NCBI GenBank assembly: GCA_032209605.1
Contig: JASFXZ010000040.1
Location: forward strand, 434,001-498,000
Direction: 5' to 3'
Source of the DNA: Mactromeris polynyma
Lineage: Eukaryota > Mollusca > Bivalvia > Venerida > Mactridae
Length of the DNA: 64,000 bases
The number at the start of each line of letters is the position of its first letter. The stretch's first letter is position 1. The notes under the pieces were generated by a model. It ran no database searches, was not told where the DNA came from, and saw only the letters and a list, made by a program, of their open reading frames with translations. Made by a program: the position numbers and the translations under genes. Below are positions 34,907-46,546 of the stretch, piece by piece.

Positions 34907-35205
34907 TGGATAGCGGATTTGTGATTCATTGGTAACGCGCTGGACTAGTAATCCAGGGGCCGCTGGTTCAATCCCTGCTCCACAACTAACCGTACTAGCA
35001 ATACTTCGGATGAGACCTTGAAAACCCGAGGTTCCGTGTACGATGCTTTACATCGGGCACATAAAAGACGCAGGTGTTATTCTGGAACTTCGATATCTCC
35101 CGAATCATGCACTATCCTCCAAACATCTTACATGACTATGATTTTTCCGGAGGCATGTCCAACTTTCATTACGGTTGACAAGGGAGACAAATCAATCAAT
35201 TAAAA
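34907..35205 (+). mobile_element. tRNA-derived SINE with conserved core domain
   Basis: The head (34907-34985) has GATTCATTGGTAACGCGCTG (A box), a GGACTAGTAATCC anticodon arm with AGT as in tRNA-Thr, and the B box GGTTCAATCCC. The body at 35001-35075 contains ATACTTCGGATGAGACCTTG and AACCCGAGGTTCCGTGTACG, then GGGCACATAAAAGACGCAGG. These words resemble the widely shared metazoan SINE core (Nin-DC-like), recalled rather than searched. It ends in an ATCAATCAATT tail. Confidence 0.8.
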
Positions 35206-35516
35206 TTTCTGGTTGTCCGCCCTGACCATAATGACCAGTCTTATCTGTTTTACACCCGATTAATCAGATAAGAGAAAAGACTCCATGCTGGAAGATACCA
35301 TAAAATATATCTACCCAGTCTTGTAATCCAGTGTTGGTGATAAATCCGAATGCAGCGATTATACAAGCTGTTAATTAACATCGAGTGTGCTTTAAGGGAA
35401 GAATTTGGGGGAAATATGACTTTTTATAGAAAAGCATAGAGAGGTTAATTTTAGGGTGACTTTTTAATCTGTAAAGGTGTGAAGTTAAACAAACTTAAAT
35501 AAAATGTTACAACGAA

Positions 35517-35771
35517 AAACTTGATTACAATAAGTATAATTTTTGGGATGACATTGTTTAACCTTATACTTAAAAGTAAAAATAATTATATTAATAATGT
35601 AATACAGATGTTGCAATTGTTTAGACAAATAAGTTTTAATATCAGTAAAACTTCATTACAATAAATATATTTTTTGCGATGATATTGTTGAATTGTATAC
35701 TTTAAGTGAAACTTATTAGATTAATACTATTAGTAGTATAGTGCCGATGTTGCAATAATTTAGACAAATAA
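35517..35771. repeat. Diverged tandem duplication, period about 130 bp
   Basis: AAAACTTGATTACAATAAGT ... GATGTTGCAATTGTTTAGAC AAATAA is repeated as AAAACTTCATTACAATAAAT ... GATGTTGCAATAATTTAGAC AAATAA. There are substitutions and small gaps throughout. Confidence 0.75.
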
Positions 35772-36362
35772 CCTGCATATCTTATTGATATTACACTTAT
35801 AAGTCTTAGAATGTTTATGTAAAATAAATTTCTGTCTATTAAAGACACCTGTCAATTAGACATTCTGATACCTGGTGTCATATGTGTGAACGACAACATT
35901 ATCTCTAAGGTGATGACCAATTAACGATTTCTAGCAGTGGACAGTTAGTAATGTACTTTCACTATCTATTAGTCGGCGGTATTCTCATTTTCTTTTCGTC
36001 TGAGCAGTACTTTATTTCGCTATTATATATTGAGAAGTTAATAATAAATATACTAGTACCAATAAGATTTGGAGTGTATTATAAATTTACTAGTTTATTC
36101 ATATAAACGAGTAATTCATACTAATTTATGAATCCGACTGTATGATGATAATTAATGAATTATAAAAGCTCATGATATGTATGGAAGATCGAATATACAC
36201 CACAAATATTTTAGAACGATTTGTCTGTACTATGATATATGTTATGTTCAAATTTATGGACCAGTATCTATATATTTGCTCTGAATTGAAACAAAATCTT
36301 TATCGCAATTGAAATTAAGTTGCAGCTAAAGAAAATGCGAAATGGTCTTATAGAAGAAATGT

Positions 36363-36416
36363 AGCGCCTGGGACTAATATATATATTAGTATATATTGGT
36401 CCCAGGTAGCGCTACC
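36363..36416. repeat. Inverted repeat (TAGCGCCTGGGAC ... GTCCCAGGTAGCGCTA)
   Basis: GTAGCGCCTGGGACTAATAT and ATATTGGTCCCAGGTAGCGC face each other across a short AT loop, forming a long stem. Probably the remnant of a small palindromic element. Confidence 0.7.
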
Positions 36417-37425
36417 AGTCAACTATACACCATACACCATGGTCCAGCGAACAATGTAGCACGCCAGTTAGATTGAGATAATATCTTAAGCGACCACATG
36501 TGGAGATACGACGCTGTGATCGATATACACATGCAGTTACAATGTGAAATAGAAAGAAGAAGAAATTGAAATCATCAGGTGCAAAGTTAAAAAGGACCAA
36601 AATGATATAAATTATTTTTGATCAAATTTACATATGTGTAAAGCTTAAGGAATGAAGATTGTAAAGCCGCTTGCACAAATTTAGATCTCCTTTTATTTAC
36701 TGAGATATTGGGTTTTAAACCCAACCAGTCCGTTTTTTCCCTTCTTTGTCTACATAGCCTTGGTTCGTGTCTTCAAAGTTAAAAAGATTCAAGATTTATT
36801 TACACAAAGCATAAGTCCCACGGAAGTGAGAAACATTAGCATTACAAACAATATGACATAATGAAAACATATAACGCGTGATAATGGAAAACGGCTACAT
36901 TAATGTAGTTAATTTACAATCATAGTGTGTAGCCTTTACTTACAGTACATTTACAATTTGAGAAAAAGAAAAGAAAACAATATATATACACACACATACA
37001 AAGGACCAACATGTTATTTCACAATCTGTCTGAAAAACAGAATATGAATTGCAGAAATGTTAAATTTTTCAAAACCGTTTGCACAATTTTGATATCTCAA
37101 TCCGTTGTTGAGATATAAACGATTTCACACAGTTCCCATGTATTTGTCCCATTACCCACGTTTTCGACGGCGGCTAAGCGAGGCGCTATGAAAGTTGGGT
37201 ATGTCCCATGTGGGAAACCGGTGGCGACGATAAACGCAAATACACACCTCAATTGTATAAAAAATTGAAAAAAGCCAGTGTAGCTACACACACACGCACT
37301 CACCCATTATTATCTTTTTCATGAATGGCACTTGATTATATTAATTATATATTTCAGTGTTCAGTTTCATTCAATTTTGAATTTAAAAATTACCGGTTTA
37401 TGCACTTCTGTTTTGTGAGTCATGT

Positions 37426-37455
37426 CACGGACCTGTATATACATGTAGGTCCGTG
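37426..37455. repeat. CACGGACCT...AGGTCCGTG palindrome, second copy
   Basis: CACGGACCTGTATATACATG followed by TAGGTCCGTG forms a strong hairpin with the same 9-bp arms as at 30647-30676. It may be the tip of a short palindromic mobile element. Confidence 0.7.
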
Positions 37456-38375
37456 GTCATGTGTATCAATTCTTTTTTGCATTTTTGATCTGTTTTCCGA
37501 GAATTTAGAAGAAATGATTGCATGTTAAAGAAATTCCAATATTGTCTTACACGGAAAAGAATTCCGTTCTAGTCTGTGATTTCGAGGTTAATAAGCAACA
37601 ATATGATTGATTCACACTTTGTGGTGAATAAATAATTGTAGAAATTCTATGATAACCGAGTACAGTTATTTTACATTGATTAATTATTTGCTTAGAATTA
37701 TACTGAACCACAATTTGATTTTTATTCATTTTATTTGTGTTCTGCAGTCAGATATTCGATCAATATTTATCTCTTTAATATATCTAACATATTACGTCAA
37801 ATATGGCAGATTTATATTCAATGAACACGTTTTATGACACGATATATGAAATGCCACCTACACAGAACTCACCCACCCAAACTAACACAAGGATATATGA
37901 ATATATGCATTCATTTAAACTTTAACAAAAGCAGAATGGAAAAGAGATGAACATATGAATAACAGGAGTACCACATTAGAACGGTCAGTGACAAAAACCT
38001 AAATATGTTTTTAGTTTAAGTACATAGGCGGTTAATAGTTATTCCAGTTTAAATACGTATGCTCCCCGATCATTATTATGTTCCTTTTTGGACATTAAAA
38101 AAGAGTCAACTGCGGCCAAATCAGTATGAAAGTTTTAATATCTACAGTATTTCATCGAGTTTATGACGAAATGGTTTCTAATTCAATTGTGACAAGGGTT
38201 TTTACTGTAAGACTGATTAGGAGTAGTACAGGAGGGGCTGTTCCCTGGAAATTTGTTAAAAGGTCGTCCGTATTTTTAACAAGATTATTCAAGTGCAAAT
38301 CTCATGAATGGGTCCTCAAACCTTGACCTTGAAATGCACCAGAAGTCACCATTCCATACTTAAATTTAAACGTTT

Positions 38376-38423
38376 CCGGGGGAGATCCCCCGTACACCCT
38401 TACGGAGGGGGATGCCCCCTCCC
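38376..38423. repeat. GC-rich double hairpin in AT-rich DNA
   Basis: CCGGGGGAGATCCCCCG (38376-38392) and GGAGGGGGATGCCCCCTCC (38404-38422) are two near-perfect hairpins 11 bases apart. They are embedded in a locally GC-rich block (about 38300-38530). Confidence 0.75.
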
Positions 38424-38582
38424 ATACCTACCGCTACTCAGCGCTGTGCGCCTCAAGTGCAAGGCATTTGGTTTTATGTTTGTCCTCCAGTATGAATTGT
38501 CTTCATCCGGGCCTGCTGGGGGTTTAACAGCTGGTTGAAGGTTGCATCAAATCTCACATTTATTCTACGTAACAATTACGAG

Positions 38583-38800
38583 TAATAAAGGTAGCAATTC
38601 ATGTCGAATGAGTTGGTACATCACTCATGTTTGTACGCAGAATACATATAGTTAATGCAATAAAATACCGCTATTCATACCGAATTATTTGGTACACTAC
38701 TCATGTTTGTACACAGAATACATACAGTTAATTCAATAAAGGCCGCTCTTCATACCGAATTATTGTGAACATCACTCATGTTTGTACGCAGAAAATGTGA
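38583..38800. repeat. Tandem repeat of about 76 bp, nearly three copies
   Basis: ACTCATGTTTGTACGCAGAA TACATA.AGTTAAT.CAATAAA..CCGCT.TTCATACCGAATTATT.GGTACA recurs. The first copy lacks its start and the last is cut after GCAGAAAATG. Confidence 0.75.
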
Positions 38801-39042
38801 AGTTGGTTGAAGTAACATTCATCGAGATTCCATTTCTAAGTTCATGTACTATGTAATCTCGTTTTGAACAATATAAGGACAATACAGCAATCAATAAAAT
38901 ATGTAACAGGAAAGCATAAGGAGGTCAGCAGACTCATTATCATCTCTGTGTAAGTCCATATAGCTCCCAGCATCCTCTTGCTGTCTGTGGCGGTGTTGTC
39001 CAGCCTTTGTATTTTATCGGCGCACGTTTCCCTCACAGACAC

Positions 39043-42000
39043 TAGACAATGCTATATAACACAATTATCTCATCCGGCTACAGTAACTAAACTTTCGATT
39101 TTAGATAGATTTTGCAGTTTTTCACAGATTAGTGGGAAATTATATTAGCTACATTTCAACTTGCAATCAAATTTGTCAAATATCTGAAAAAGCTATGTAG
39201 GAAACACCTCGTGCATGTGGGAAGGGACTCTACAGAGGCACGGCCAAAGTCACAAACAACGATTTTCACGCATAGATCATTGGGATACTAAATAATGCAG
39301 AGAATCGTGTAGAGGGCATTTAGACAGAACACAAAGTAAAAGCAGTAGCGAGAATAACCGCTACGTCAACAACGAAGCACAAGTAATAGCATGGGCTGAT
39401 GTTAGTGAAGTGGACAATAGCTGATGTGTAGTGGCATGTTGCAGGCTATGCAATCAGTTAAGCACTAAATTTAAAGCTTAAACAATCAATACATTTTACT
39501 TATGACATCCCTTATACCATACACTGGTTCGTCTAAATGTATCTTAGTTGTTCATTTAACCTGATTTTTACAATATCTTCCATCGTCGCAGTAAGGATTG
39601 TCAATGCCGTTTTTTGTCAAAGGTTATTTTATTTTGCAAGCAATCATAAAACAAACTAAAAAAACCAACATACGCTACATCCATTAACAACAGTGATTTA
39701 GGATTGCTTAGTGGATTGAAAATGAACAAATCCCATCCTGATTTCTTGGACAGACATAGTCATATTTTCTTTTGATTAAGCAATTTGTCTGTTTCGATTG
39801 CGTCTACCGGTTATTTATCCAATTGTTTTTATGTGTCTTATTTCACGGTATTGTCCGCGTGTTTATGGTATTCGTCTGAATGACACACGTAAAGACCATT
39901 CGACGTGAAATAGGATACAGTGAAAGCATTATGTATCATTCCTTCATTTTATATTGCGTCGCATATAGCAATGCAACTGTTTATACGACAATCACAATAC
40001 ATAAAATATCTATATGCGGCATGACCATGCCTTTTCGCCGCATATAGTTCGCCTCGTTACGACCTAAATGCGTCACGCATTAAGATCGTACGCGGCCTAA
40101 ATGCGGCACGGCCTATATGTGGCCTGGTTCTCGTAATTTGATAATTATGTTATTTATAAATATCAGACTGAATGTGAAAGGTAACCTGAATACAGTCGCT
40201 CGACAATTTTGTCCATCCGAATCGACTCATTCGGAAAACATCGGCCAACTACGTCCAGTTCGTAGAGTAACGAAGTGGTACGGAAATATCCGTGAGCTGT
40301 CGAGAATGCCTATCGACTATAGACAGCATTCCGTACGTTGTACAACCAGGAATTTCAACAAACACACTTTATCTATCTTGATATTCACTGACCGCATGAG
40401 AAAGGACCATTACGTAACATAGAAGGAAACATAAGTTGGTACAGAGAACGCCACATTCACAAGACAACATTGCCTAGTCAAAGTGTATGAATAGTTGAGT
40501 TGCTTTTCACGGTTTGTAATATTTGTGATATGTAAACTTTACATTCTACATGCCGATTGTTCTTGTACTTTTAAGATACAGAATATCATATTTATCCCTT
40601 TCTTTGTTGTGATGATTACTACATCTGTAGTATATAAATCTAGGAACTATGCAGTGAGTATATGTACCCCCGTTTAAGTACTAAACTTAGACTGCAGTGG
40701 TAGCCACACTCAGCCAAATATATTCAATGTTACCACATAAATATTCACTTCCACGTCGGGTAATTGCTTCATCTGTCAGATTTTTACATTAAAACTGTAT
40801 CTCTGCGGTTATTTTGGTGCCGCCTGTTACTGCAAATGATGTCTTATTACAGTTAAATAAAATAGATTACAACACCGTCGTGCGAATTAATCTTCATAAA
40901 GACATCTACAAATCTGATTCTGAAATTCTGTCTCTACGTTCAACGAATTACGAAGCAATATATCAGACTTTCTGTAGACAAGGTACTAAACATTCCTCAT
41001 GCTGGTAGAACTATTGCGTACATCTTACCCTTATTTGGCTCAATTTCAGAAATGTTGTTTAAAATAAAGCATCCATCGGGACTGTAATGAGATAATGAAC
41101 TTCTGTGATGCGTACAATTTGTTTATTAAATGTTGTAATTGTTTCAGTTTTGCTAATTGCAGTACGTCACCCTGTTTTGTCAAGATATTCAATTGAGTAA
41201 ATGGTCAAAAAGTATTGGGCACTTACATAATTGAGTATCGGTTTTTATCGGGATAGTTTTTTAAATCTGCGAATAAATAGTTCTAAATGAATTAAACTAT
41301 CAGTCGAATTGCATGATATTAATGTATTACAATGTGAGTATTTTTGTGTCTTAATAATTATCCTTTGTATCTCAAAATGTAGGCAAACAAATGATGGATG
41401 TATAATGGGACCACTTTCATAATTGATCATCGGAACAAATCGGGCAGGGGATTTCGACCAATCATCGAATGCCATGTAATCATAATTTATGCTTGTTGAT
41501 GCTAATTTCCTGTTTATGTTGATTTGGGTTACATGTCAATAAAGCTTAAACATGTCGGAATGACATCGGTTTGTGGTGGTGACTTGTCCTGGACTGGTTG
41601 CGATTTGTCCGGCGAGTTTTCTTAGTGGTGAGTTATCCGTATCCCAATGTGCGCTGCAGCAGCGGCAATCATAACTTGTCGACGACTTCACGAATTTTCA
41701 ATCAATGTTCGATTATTAACTATCATCTCAGAATTCCGAAACAAAATGTCACATGGGTGGATAATTTGATGATTTTTAAAAAATTGAAACATGTCACAAC
41801 TTATCAAAAGTAAATGCTATTAATATTTATTACTAAGTATTTTCCACGTCATTTATTGTTGATAATATTCAAAACTATTTCCGAAGCTATCTTCTTTTGA
41901 TTGCAATTTGCTGCACCTGCAAGATAATCAAATAAGCCTCGCGGTCCATGGGGACAACATATTTACAAATACATGTATGTACAGGAATATTCAAACATAT

Positions 42001-42695
42001 ACAGTTGCGGAGAAGATACAATTAATTTACATTAAATTAAACATGTGTGTTGAGCAAAATGTCATAATTCTGCATAACAATGTATATATTGTAATGATTA
42101 TGCAAATGATTCTTATATCAACAATCATTACATATTAAAGACTGCATGATGTATATCTAACACGTATGCAGTTTATACGACAATTTTACAGAAACATCAA
42201 CTGTTAACAAAAGTTACAATAATACAGAAATAAAACAAAAACAAACCCCAGCTTGTTTCCTGTTGGTAAAGATTATGCATCTTGCAAGTACAAGACGTCT
42301 TGTTTTAGAATTGTATGCGACATTCTGACTGTGAGGCGTTTGAGATGAATTTAAAATGCATTGATTTTATAATGTACTGACTTAATTAATGTTACCAAAT
42401 GTTTTCATCCGACAATGCTTGAACTTGCAATGTGATGAATTTATTTCCTTCTAATTAGTTCAACCTGTTTGAAGTTAAGGAAGTACAATGTATGATGTTG
42501 GCAAACGTGCTCTCAATCTGACCAAATGTACATTCATTGATGCGTCGTTGTGTGATGATTCTATTTAGAATTAGAAATCTTCTGGGTTACCATTGATAAG
42601 TAGTCAACGACTTATGGTTTAAATATTAGAATGCTGTATACCAATGTGTATGTCTATGTCTACGAATAACGACTGTATAGGTATTGAAGAGTTCA
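39043..42695. other. Non-coding stretch, repeat fragments only
   Basis: No supported gene. 39950-40130 is unusually rich in GCGGCATATAG/GCGGCCTAAATGCGGC words, unlike the AT-rich surroundings. A 101-codon frame starting at 40117 overlaps it and has no recognised domain. Confidence 0.4.
40436..40480. mobile_element. Short fragment of the dispersed repeat
   Basis: TTGGTACAGAGAACGCCACA TTCACAAGACAACATTGCC is the reversed GGCGTTCTCTGTAGCAAC end with a few changes. Confidence 0.45.
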
Positions 42696-42837
42696 GCCCT
42701 GCGTTCAGTTACGGCTAACAGTTGCGAAGTTTTGTATTGTATCCCTTGCCCACCGTATCACATTGACTGCACACGGGGAACCAAAGTGCAAAACGTTACG
42801 AAACGTGAACCGCAAATACCTTTGCTGAACGCAGGGC
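42696..42837. repeat. 142-bp unit with perfect 13-bp terminal inverted repeats
   Basis: GCCCTGCGTTCAG (42696-42708) is matched by CTGAACGCAGGGC (42825-42837). The interior has AACGTTACGAAACGTG and is GC-richer than the surroundings. Candidate MITE; target duplication not clear. Confidence 0.6.
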
Positions 42838-43431
42838 AGCTGGTAGTTCTTAAATATAAAAAGCCTACTATCAACATTATCATTATAACTAAACTTGTAT
42901 TGATAACAATACCAATAAAATGTATTTATGTTATTGCTTAAAGAAGACGCAGCGTGTTAAAAATGACACATCACGGGCACGCTTGCAATAAACATTTTGA
43001 TATGATACTTCCACACGAATGTGTGTATAAAACAGTAATTGCTGCTTCATTACACTTGAACGGTTAACGCTAATTGCAGTCAAGGAAAATATTTGACTTG
43101 AAATGATTTAGTCCAGATGTAAAGCGTCTGAGATGCTTCGTATTGGTGATCAGGGTTAGCATATGGTTAGTGTTGGCTTTATCGTACGTCTAGTCATTTC
43201 GGACCATGCAATTGACCCCGTCTAATCACAGTACACTGATTGTTAATGGGTTGTTTGAACACAATCATACAACTTGTTATTGCAGGATTTATCAACATTT
43301 TCTTTGATAGATACCATTTGTCAATGACAGTGGATTGTTCACAAATGAACCTTCAGTAATCTGCATATAAAACTATTTTGATGTTATCAGACTTTTGGTC
43401 GGACTTTTTATAACGGTAATGAACTTTGTTG

Positions 43432-43463
43432 GCGCCGGGGGGTGGGGAGAGGGGGGGGGGCGA
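43432..43463 (+). other. G-run with G-quadruplex potential
   Basis: GCGCCGGGGGGTGGGGAGAG is followed by GGGGGGGGG, providing at least four G tracts of three or more within 30 bases, in otherwise AT-rich DNA. Confidence 0.7.
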
Positions 43464-44715
43464 ACTACCATCTTCCCCATAAGACAAGCTCTAATTCTAT
43501 TTTGAATCACATAGAGCTGTATTCTGGACGGCCCTGTTTTGTTTATGTGTTTCCCTATGCTACATTTTCTCTCTTCTGTTGCTATGATATGATTTCAACC
43601 ATTATGTTGTTTGAATTTTCCATCATCCGACATTCCAAACGATTTACTACACTTTATCTGATCATTACTCTTCTGAAGCTACAATATGAACGAAGTAAAC
43701 AACCAAACAGAGACACACATTCAGAACAAAAAAACAATGGAAGAGTATGAAGATGATTTATTACGATGAACGATATACGAACTATTCCGTGAGGTAATTA
43801 CATTGGTTTCCAGTCAGGAAACGATTTATACATAAACAATATAAACAGCATCGCTAGGAAGCAGTTGTGCTGGTTAGATTGTGCACAGACTTGATCATAT
43901 TATTGTGAAATACGGAAATAATTCTCTTGACAAATCAGCAACAAACTTCCGTGACGGTCGTTGTGTCTCTATTTGAAAACACTTATTCAGAAAACGTCGC
44001 AATGTTATCGCGTTTTCTATGTCATGCGACTATATGTTGCTTTTTATAAAAAAAACAATTAAAATGAACGTACTTTCTCTATATAACTGTAAGTAATTAA
44101 AATACTTAATTAATAGATAAACATATATTAAACCGAGTGTAACCCGGATAGAGCAGCTGTTGTTTGCCTGATGACGGTGTCTCATTCGTAATCAACACCA
44201 GTAGCACAATGAAAATAATTAATTTCACAATACTTAAATCGCTCTTATAAAGAACGTGCATAAATAAAAGTACTTTTTAATACCTTTGGTTTGAATAGAA
44301 CATCTGTGACTCAGATACAATATCGAAATACTTTATTCGAATCAGTTTCTTGGTAGGATTATCATAACATGCTTGTAGGTGTCGTGGTCACATTTATTTT
44401 TCATAATTCACTTTTGTACTCAGTACATGAATGACTTGTTAGAAGCCGATACGCACGAATAATTGTATACGTGTAAGTGGACTTCTAATTTTGATATTGT
44501 GTTGTGAGTGGTGGTCCTGACCTATATTTGAATGCATTTTTCATGGTAAAAACGTTCTTTCTCCGTTTATACTTATTTTATTTAATAAAATTTTCGAAGT
44601 AGGTTATTTTCCAGAGAAATGGTCTGAAGGCCATGTTGTTCCATTACACAAGAAAGGTAGTATTAATGACGTAAATACTTATAGAGGTATTACCCTTCTA
44701 AGTACTCTTGGTAAA

Positions 44716-46398
44716 TTGTTTACGAAAGTTTTAAATAATCGACTATACGAATGGGCTGAAAATTATAGTGTATATATCGAAGCCCAGGCAGGGTTTAGGG
44801 CAAAAATGGGTACTGTAGATAATATTTTTGTATTACATGGTATTATAAATCATATGGTAAACAATGGCAAACAGTTATATTGTGCTTTTATTGATTTTAG
44901 TAAAGCTTTTGACTATGTTAATCGTGATAACTTATGGCTTAAATTAATCAAACTAGGAATAAGAGGTAATATACTCAATATTGTGCGCTCGATGTACACG
45001 GGTGTAAAGTCTAGAGTTAAATATATGAACCACCTTAGTAATAGTTTTGAGTGTCAGTTAGGCGTAAGGCAGGGTGAATGTTTATCTCCCTTTCTTTTTT
45101 CCATGTTTTTAAATGATATAGAGGATATGTATGTTGAAAGTGGATTGGATGGCATTGATGTTGACATGTTTAAAGTTTTTCTGATTTTATATGCTGATGA
45201 TATTGTAATATTTGCAAACAATAAGAATGAACTTCAAGTAAGTTTAGATATGTTGTACGATTATTGTAATAAATGGAAGTTGGTAGTTAATTCTGCCAAA
45301 ACCAAAGTCATGATATTTAGGAAATGTTGGCGTTTGCCAGCAAATACTAACTTTCATTATGGAGAGAATGTTATTGAAATAGTCAATAAATTTGTGTATC
45401 TTGGAATTGTATTTACGACATCTGGATCCTTTACGGAAGCCCAACATACGTTATCTGGGCAAGCGCTAAAGGCTATTTTTAAAATGAATAAATATTTGTA
45501 CAAGTTCACCAATATATCTGTTAATCATAAGTTAGATCTGTTTGACAAACTTATTTTACCTATTCTTAATTATGGTAGCGAAGTATGGGGATTTCATGCT
45601 GGTAAATCACTTGATAGAGTGCATTTTCAATTCTGCAAACAGTTACTTGGTGTTAAGAGAAGCACACAGAATGATTTTATTTATGGTGAATTAGGTCGGA
45701 TGTCGTTGCAAAATATGAGATTTTATATTATTATTAAATTCTGGATTAAACTTTTACAAACAGATTCCAACAAATTGATAAGAAAAGTATACTGTATGTT
45801 GTATCAAGATACCTTAAATCACCCTAACAGAACAAATTGGTGTTCATTAATAAAACAATTACTATGTACGTTAGGTTTTCATGAGGCGTGGTTGTATCAA
45901 ACAGTAGGTGATAGAAGTATTTTCTTAAAGTTTGTTAAACAAAGGATTAAAGATCAGTTCCTGCAAAATTGGAACGGAAGACTAAACGTTTCGAGCAGAG
46001 CTTTATTTTATAGACAAATAGCAAATTTCAGATTTCAACCATATCTAGATACTTTGAATATTAGAAAATTTTGTATTAGTTTATCACGTTTACGTGTATC
46101 ATCTCATCGCCTTTGTATTGAAGCTGGTAGATGGAAGCAACCTGTAAAAACGCCTATAAACGAACGTATATGTAATGTTTGTAACCTATTAGAAGATGAG
46201 TACCACTTTGTCATACAATGTAACATTTATAGTGATTTAAGAAAACGATTGATACCGTCATACTTTTGGAGACGGCCTAGTATGCATAAATTTATTGAAC
46301 TTGTTAATTCTGAGAATACACTTATTCTAAAAAATCTGAGTATTTACATAGAAAATGCATTTACAACAAGGTCAAATCTATTGTATAACAGATATTAG
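44716..46398 (+). CDS. LINE reverse transcriptase with C-terminal zinc knuckle
   Basis: 560 codons, uninterrupted. In this frame AFIDFSKAFD (57-66) is motif A with the first catalytic Asp, GVRQGECLSP (116-125) is the template/primer-grip block, and YADD (159-162) is the catalytic centre. Thumb and connection follow, and the C-terminus has a C-x2-C-x7-H-x4-C knuckle (C486, C489, H497, C502). The true frame starts further upstream, since homology runs in frame back to about 44540; the first Met is only internal. It copies its own RNA into DNA at a nicked target. The catalytic residues are intact, but the protein lacks its endonuclease, so this copy cannot move alone. It is a CR1/Jockey-like non-LTR type, with the exact clade unassigned. 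Its preserved frame suggests a recent insertion. Confidence 0.88.
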   Translation: MFTKVLNNRLYEWAENYSVYIEAQAGFRAKMGTVDNIFVLHGIINHMVNNGKQLYCAFIDFSKAFDYVNRDNLWLKLIKLGIRGNILNIVRSMYTGVKSRVKYMNHLSNSFECQLGVRQGECLSPFLFSMFLNDIEDMYVESGLDGIDVDMFKVFLILYADDIVIFANNKNELQVSLDMLYDYCNKWKLVVNSAKTKVMIFRKCWRLPANTNFHYGENVIEIVNKFVYLGIVFTTSGSFTEAQHTLSGQALKAIFKMNKYLYKFTNISVNHKLDLFDKLILPILNYGSEVWGFHAGKSLDRVHFQFCKQLLGVKRSTQNDFIYGELGRMSLQNMRFYIIIKFWIKLLQTDSNKLIRKVYCMLYQDTLNHPNRTNWCSLIKQLLCTLGFHEAWLYQTVGDRSIFLKFVKQRIKDQFLQNWNGRLNVSSRALFYRQIANFRFQPYLDTLNIRKFCISLSRLRVSSHRLCIEAGRWKQPVKTPINERICNVCNLLEDEYHFVIQCNIYSDLRKRLIPSYFWRRPSMHKFIELVNSENTLILKNLSIYIENAFTTRSNLLYNRY

Positions 46399-46445
46399 AT
46401 ATGTTTGCTTGTATTACAAACAACAAATGTTTGTATAGGTGCAAG

Positions 46446-46546
46446 TATGTATGTTAATTGAATGGGTAAATGTATGTTAATTGTATGTGTAAATGTATGT
46501 TAATTGTATGTGTAAATGTATGTTAATTGTATGTGTAAATGTATGA
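46446..46546 (+). repeat. 23-bp tandem repeat in the LINE 3' UTR
   Basis: Four to five copies of AAATGTATGTTAATTGTATG TGT, the first with one change (GAATGGGT). It lies between the stop codon and the LINE 3' end. Confidence 0.85.

Noticed and set aside
42684..42941. 85-codon frame that looks protein-like
   Set aside because: Spans the 13-bp inverted-repeat element; no splice or homology support.
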